Positions 33,727 to 40,979 of a DNA stretch of 40,979 nt are shown here, one piece after another. Under the pieces are notes generated by a model. The model was not told where the DNA came from. It saw nothing but the letters and a program-made list of their open reading frames with translations, and did no database searches. Position 1 is the stretch's first letter, and the number at the start of each line of letters is the position of its first letter. Position numbers and translations under genes: made by a program. Source of the stretch: Raineyella sp964528755 (GTDB taxonomy: Bacteria > Actinomycetota > Actinomycetes > Propionibacteriales > Propionibacteriaceae); contig CAZGWN010000026.1 of assembly GCA_964528755.1 (NCBI GenBank), positions 1 to 40,979 of the forward strand, given 5' to 3'.

Positions 33727-34876
33727 GGCCGGATCGGCGGTGGTCGGCCCGGTCGAGGTCGGGCCGATCGCCCACGGCGGGCACTGCGTGGCCCGGCTCG
33801 ACGGGCGGGTGCTGTTCGTCCGGCACGCCCTGCCCGGGGAACGGGTGATGGTCCGGCTGACCGACACCTCGCACGAGTCCTTCTGGCGCGGGGACGCGGT
33901 CGAGGTGCTGGACGGTTCCCCGGATCGGATCGCCCCGGCCTGCCCGGTCGCCGGGCCCGGAGGGTGCGGCGGCTGCGACTTCCAGCACGTGGCACCGGCC
34001 GCCCAGCGGGCGCTCAAGGCCGCGGTCCTCCACGAACAGCTGGCCCATCTCGCCGGCGTCGAGCTCGATGTCGACGTGGAGCCGCTGCCCGGTGGCATGT
34101 TCGGGTGGCGCACCCGGATGGCGTACGTGCTCGTCGGCGGGCAGGCCCGGATGCGCCGGCACCGCAGCTCGGACCTGGTCACCGTGCCCGCCGGTGGGTG
34201 CCCGCTGGCCGTCGCCGATCAGCCCGACCCGCACGGCATCGCCGCCGGCCGGGAGGGAACGCACGAATTGCGGCTGGTCACGGCGTCCACCGGAACGACC
34301 ACCATCCTCCTCGACGACGTCGCCACCGGTCCCGATCCGGTCACCGAACACGCCGCCGGCCGGGACTGGCTGGTCGCCGCCGACGGGTTCTGGCAGGTCC
34401 ACCCCGCGGCCGCCTCCACCCTGGCCGGCGTCGTCGCCGACGGGCTGCAGCCGCAGGCGGGGGACCGTGCCTTCGACCTCTACTGCGGGGTCGGCCTCTT
34501 CGCCGGGGCGCTCGTCGACGCCGGGGCACAGGCGTGGGGGGTGGAGGTGTCGCGCCCGGCGATCGAGCTGGCTCGCCGCAACGTTCCCCAGGCGCGCTTC
34601 ACCGCCGGCCGGGTCGATCGGGTGATCCGACGGATGCCGCGCTCGACCGACCTCGTCGTCCTCGACCCGCCGCGGGTCGGCGCCGGCCGCGAGGTCGTCG
34701 ATGCCGTCGTCGCCCGCCGGCCGCGCGCGATCGCCTACGTGGCCTGCGACCCGGCCGCGCTCGGCCGCGACCTGCGCCGGCTGCTCGACGGGGGATATCG
34801 GCTCGACACGCTGCGTGCCTTCGACCTGTTCCCCAACACCCACCACCTGGAGGCGGTGGCCGTGCTGTCCCGGTGA
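33713..34876 (+). CDS. TrmA/RlmD-family class I SAM-dependent RNA methyltransferase
   Basis: A 387-residue RNA (uracil-5) methyltransferase-type protein. A TRAM domain (about residues 10-65) is followed by [4Fe-4S] cysteines Cys77, Cys85, Cys88 and Cys163 (CPVAGPGGCGGC and GGCPLA). The spacing Cys77-x7-Cys85 is longer than the usual x5. The SAM fold carries DLYCGVGLFAGAL (about 258-270) and DPPRVGAGREV. The catalytic cysteine is Cys345 in ACDPAALGRDL, with Glu380 in THHLEAVAV as general base. ATG 33713 overlaps the transporter gene by 14 nt in another frame. The substrate (tRNA or rRNA uridine) is not determined by sequence. The stop lies in a 20-bp tandem duplication. Confidence 0.87.
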   Translation: MTTPEAGSAVVGPVEVGPIAHGGHCVARLDGRVLFVRHALPGERVMVRLTDTSHESFWRGDAVEVLDGSPDRIAPACPVAGPGGCGGCDFQHVAPAAQRALKAAVLHEQLAHLAGVELDVDVEPLPGGMFGWRTRMAYVLVGGQARMRRHRSSDLVTVPAGGCPLAVADQPDPHGIAAGREGTHELRLVTASTGTTTILLDDVATGPDPVTEHAAGRDWLVAADGFWQVHPAAASTLAGVVADGLQPQAGDRAFDLYCGVGLFAGALVDAGAQAWGVEVSRPAIELARRNVPQARFTAGRVDRVIRRMPRSTDLVVLDPPRVGAGREVVDAVVARRPRAIAYVACDPAALGRDLRRLLDGGYRLDTLRAFDLFPNTHHLEAVAVLSR

Positions 34877-34903
34877 ACGGGAGGCTGTCCCGGTGAACGG
34901 GAG
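34864..34903. repeat. Perfect 20-bp tandem duplication spanning the TrmA-family gene stop
   Basis: The unit GCTGTCCCGGTGAACGGGAG occurs at 34864-34883 and again at 34884-34903 without mismatch. Each copy contains TCCCG-GTGAA-CGGGA, a 5-bp hairpin. The gene's stop is TGA 34874-34876 in copy 1. Confidence 0.95.
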
Positions 34904-34912
34904 CTGCACGCG

Positions 34913-36253
34913 TCAGTCGGGATCCAGCCGGATGGTGCCCTGGTTGCTGACCTGGTACGTCTGCCCGCGTGGCGTGCTCCACAGCCACACCCCGGGGGTG
35001 TCCTGGCGCAGCCGGTAGCCGCCGAGCGTCCTGGCCCGGTGCGCGGTGCGGCCCAGGGGACCCAGGTTGTCGGGACGGGTCTGGCCCGGGTTGCCCGGAA
35101 CGTACGGCACGGTGTGATCCATGTCGCAGTGCCGGGCGGTGACGCTGCCGTACGGCGCCACCTCCACGGGATGGGCCAGGACGAGCTGCTCGCGCATCCG
35201 GTCGGGCACCTCGTAGGCGTCCACCGGCACGGACGCGGCATGGTCGATGACCTGGGTGACCCGGATGGTCGCGCCGGCCGTCAGCCGGTCCAACTCGGCC
35301 AGCGGCACCGGCCCCAGCCCCTCGGCGCGGGCGATCTCGCCACCCTCGGCGACGTGCACGTACAACCGCACCTGGGGCACCTGTTCGGGTGTGGCGCCGC
35401 GGGCCAGCAACCCCAGCGCCCGAGCCCGCCGGGCGTCCAGGTCGTCCGGGTCGCCGGCGTCGGCGAGCCCGGCCGCCATCCGGCCCAGCGTGGCGTCGAG
35501 CTGGAGGGCGTCGGCGGCATCGAGCACACCGAAGAGGTCCATCGCCGTGCCGGAGCCGGGGCGGCGGGCCACCCCGACCCGGCGCCGGTGCTGCCGGCGC
35601 TCCCGCTCGGCGGCCGCGGCGGGGTCGGCGGCGGCGATCTCACCCTCGACCATCCGCTGGGCGCGGGCCCACGACACGGCCGGCAGCGTGTCGCCGATCC
35701 GGTCGTCGAGCCACAGGGCCTGCGCGTGATCGAGCATCATGCACCGCCGGGAGACCTCCAGGCAGCGCCACACCGGCATCTCGCCCGCGACCATCCGGTT
35801 CCACAGGCGAGGGTGGCGCCACTTGAGATTGAGCGCGTCCCCGATCAGGGTCCGGGCCCGTTCCGGGGCCAGCTGGAGGGCCGCGCCGACCTCCAGGTGG
35901 ATGAACTCCGGGATCCGCGGTGTCCCGGCGGCGCCGCCGGGGACCATGTGCTCGTCCTCGACGGTGGGCGCGGCCTCCATCAGGTCGGCGATCAACGCGA
36001 TCCGACGGATCTCGGCGAAGCGCGCCAACGACTCGACCTCGATCAGCTCGGTGATGTGCTCGTCGGGGTCCTCCGGCAGTCCCTGGCCCGGGGAGACGGC
36101 CAACACCTGACCGTCCTCCCCGCGCAGCAGGCACCCACCGCGGGTGAACTCTCCCATCGGCGGCGGCCGACGGGGCAGGTACAGCTCCGGGCTGCCCGGC
36201 GGAAGCGGCGGGCCGCCGTCGGGGAGCGGCCCGAAGCTCGGCATCTCATCCAT
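34913..36253 (-). CDS. DUF222/HNH endonuclease signature protein
   Basis: A 446-residue protein of the multicopy actinobacterial DUF222-HNH group, related to the 13E12 repeat family. The DUF222 helical region spans about residues 60-330 (for example ARFAEIRRIALIADL and LIGDALNLKWRHPRLWNRMV). The C-terminal HNH site is CDMDHTVPY with His380, Asn396 and His405, plus Cys376, so the nuclease centre looks intact. The biological role is unproven, and these genes spread by duplication. ATG 36251-36253 has minus-strand TACGGT 6 nt upstream. It stands between the methyltransferase (convergent) and thiC (same strand, upstream). Confidence 0.85.
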   Translation of the reverse strand: MDEMPSFGPLPDGGPPLPPGSPELYLPRRPPPMGEFTRGGCLLRGEDGQVLAVSPGQGLPEDPDEHITELIEVESLARFAEIRRIALIADLMEAAPTVEDEHMVPGGAAGTPRIPEFIHLEVGAALQLAPERARTLIGDALNLKWRHPRLWNRMVAGEMPVWRCLEVSRRCMMLDHAQALWLDDRIGDTLPAVSWARAQRMVEGEIAAADPAAAAERERRQHRRRVGVARRPGSGTAMDLFGVLDAADALQLDATLGRMAAGLADAGDPDDLDARRARALGLLARGATPEQVPQVRLYVHVAEGGEIARAEGLGPVPLAELDRLTAGATIRVTQVIDHAASVPVDAYEVPDRMREQLVLAHPVEVAPYGSVTARHCDMDHTVPYVPGNPGQTRPDNLGPLGRTAHRARTLGGYRLRQDTPGVWLWSTPRGQTYQVSNQGTIRLDPD

Positions 36254-36259
36254 GCGTTC

Positions 36260-36265
36260 ACCGTA
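36260..36265 (-). promoter_or_regulatory. -10 element TACGGT for the HNH gene (leaderless)
   Basis: Minus-strand TACGGT with a 6-nt gap to ATG 36253, located between this gene and the thiC stop. Confidence 0.55.
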
Positions 36266-36289
36266 CGGACCCCGACGGACACTTTTCGC

Positions 36290-37969
<1,680 letters not shown>

Positions 37970-37977
37970 GATGGTTC

Positions 37978-38062
37978 TCCCTTCGCCGGCATTACCCGGG
38001 CAGGTTCGAGCGGTCGACGCCCGGTGCCGGCGTCCTCTCAGCCCATGCCGATGAGCTCCCGC
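37978..38062 (-). promoter_or_regulatory. TPP (THI-box) riboswitch upstream of thiC
   Basis: On the minus strand, the conserved elements appear in order: GGGAGC (38055-38060), CTGAGA (38036-38041), GAACCTG (38001-38007) and GGGTAATGCCGGCGAAGGGA (37978-37997). The last element overlaps the thiC ribosome binding site, so thiamine pyrophosphate probably blocks translation start. Confidence 0.93.
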
Positions 38063-38081
38063 AGATGAAGTTGTCCCCCTC

Positions 38082-38087
38082 ACCGTA
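38082..38087 (-). promoter_or_regulatory. Candidate -10 element TACGGT of the thiC transcript
   Basis: Minus-strand TACGGT lies about 20 nt before the 5' edge of the riboswitch, at the distance expected for its promoter. No clear -35 is visible. Confidence 0.4.
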
Positions 38088-38153
38088 GACCGGGTTCGAT
38101 CGGCACGCACGACGGCGCCGGTCGTGATGGAATCGACATGACGAACTGAGTGG

Positions 38154-38171
38154 TATCTTGACGTCGAGAGA
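38154..38171 (+). promoter_or_regulatory. 18-bp imperfect palindrome over the acnA promoter
   Basis: TATCTTGACGTCGAGAGA pairs with itself at all but two of its nine base pairs (one T-G and one A-G), with GACGTC at the centre. Its left edge is the -10-like hexamer TATCTT (38154-38159), so a bound repressor would block transcription of aconitase. The ribosome binding site AGGGAG (38181-38186) lies downstream. Confidence 0.5.
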
Positions 38172-38191
38172 AATTTGTCGAGGGAGCACAG

Positions 38192-40867
<2,676 letters not shown>

Positions 40868-40876
40868 CCCCCTGGG

Positions 40877-40899
40877 GCGGGGGCCGGGGGGTGCCCCGC
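40877..40899 (+). terminator. GC-rich hairpin after acnA, low certainty
   Basis: GCGGGG (40877-40882) and CCCCGC (40894-40899) can pair ten bases past the acnA stop. The surrounding homopolymers make the sequence itself doubtful. Confidence 0.3.
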
Positions 40900-40979
40900 G
40901 CCCCCCCCCGGCCGCGCGGTTAAATGCGCCCCCCCCCCGGGCCCCACCGTGAGACTGGGGGGAGGGCGGGGTCGGGGGG
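40900..40979. other. Homopolymer-rich end, probably low-quality contig edge
   Basis: Runs of nine C (40901-40909) and ten C (40929-40938), and G-runs near the end, are unlike any other stretch of the window. No gene or site is supported here. Confidence 0.6.

Noticed and set aside
34913..36253. DUF222-HNH gene as an active mobile element
   Set aside because: No terminal repeats, target duplication or integrase are visible. The family is multicopy, but mobility cannot be shown from this window.

Overview
The window is high-GC chromosomal DNA from an actinobacterium, most likely Propionibacteriales (Propionibacteriaceae-like). The case rests on GC-rich codon use, many GTG starts, numerous apparently leaderless promoters, actinobacterial families (DUF3093, DUF3710, DUF4193, DUF4235, DUF5998, DUF7455, SepH, PAC2, DUF222-HNH) and a dedicated ParE/ParC pair, which mycobacteria lack. 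From memory, gene content and order resemble the mycobacterial sigA/sigB/dut/ceoBC neighbourhood (about Rv2689 to Rv2714). This is mainly core genome: I see no prophage, integron, CRISPR array, IS element, tRNA or rRNA.

Layout. 1-3781: the 3' end of a B12-dependent ribonucleotide reductase, an AEC permease, a TY-Chap (YbjN-like) protein, a flavin-binding PNPOx-like protein and a tandem UspA. 3778-9450: an HrpA-type helicase that appears to start at a CTG coupled to the usp stop, a PAC2 protein and acyl-CoA thioesterase II, closed by an 18-bp perfect-stem terminator. 9498-16218: the group 2 sigma factor (minus strand), oligopeptidase B (minus), a GCS2-family ligase, a small Usp and the primary sigma factor. 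16293-22992: a small DUF7455 protein, topoisomerase IV subunit ParE (plus), then beta-carbonic anhydrase, ParC and an App1-type phosphatase (all minus). An orphan DtxR/IdeR-like iron box lies between the convergent parE and carbonic anhydrase genes. 23067-27304: DUF5998, a type I phosphodiesterase-like protein and thymidine kinase (plus), then SepH (minus) divergent from ferrochelatase (plus). 27314-30124: DUF4193, DUF4235 (minus), and a tightly coupled operon DUF3093-dut-DUF3710-OB-fold with ATGA/ATGA/GTGA junctions. 30131-34876: a potassium module, with two TrkA-type subunits divergent from a KimA-like APC transporter that overlaps a TrmA-family RNA methyltransferase. 34913-40867: a DUF222-HNH nuclease-like protein, thiC under a TPP riboswitch, and aconitase with a palindromic operator candidate over its -10. 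The last 110 bases are homopolymer-rich and look like a poorly resolved contig end.

The genes work together as housekeeping: DNA precursors (nrdJ, dut, tdk), transcription initiation (sigA, sigB), chromosome decatenation and division (parE/parC, sepH), haem, thiamine and TCA metabolism (hemH, thiC, acnA) and potassium homeostasis. I found no convincing wholly new multi-gene system. The best leads are small: the orphan iron box that could drive an iron-responsive RNA, the CTG start of hrpA, an N-terminally short SepH, a possible dual start for DUF4193, palindromic operator candidates at two promoters, and tandem duplications spanning two stop codons.
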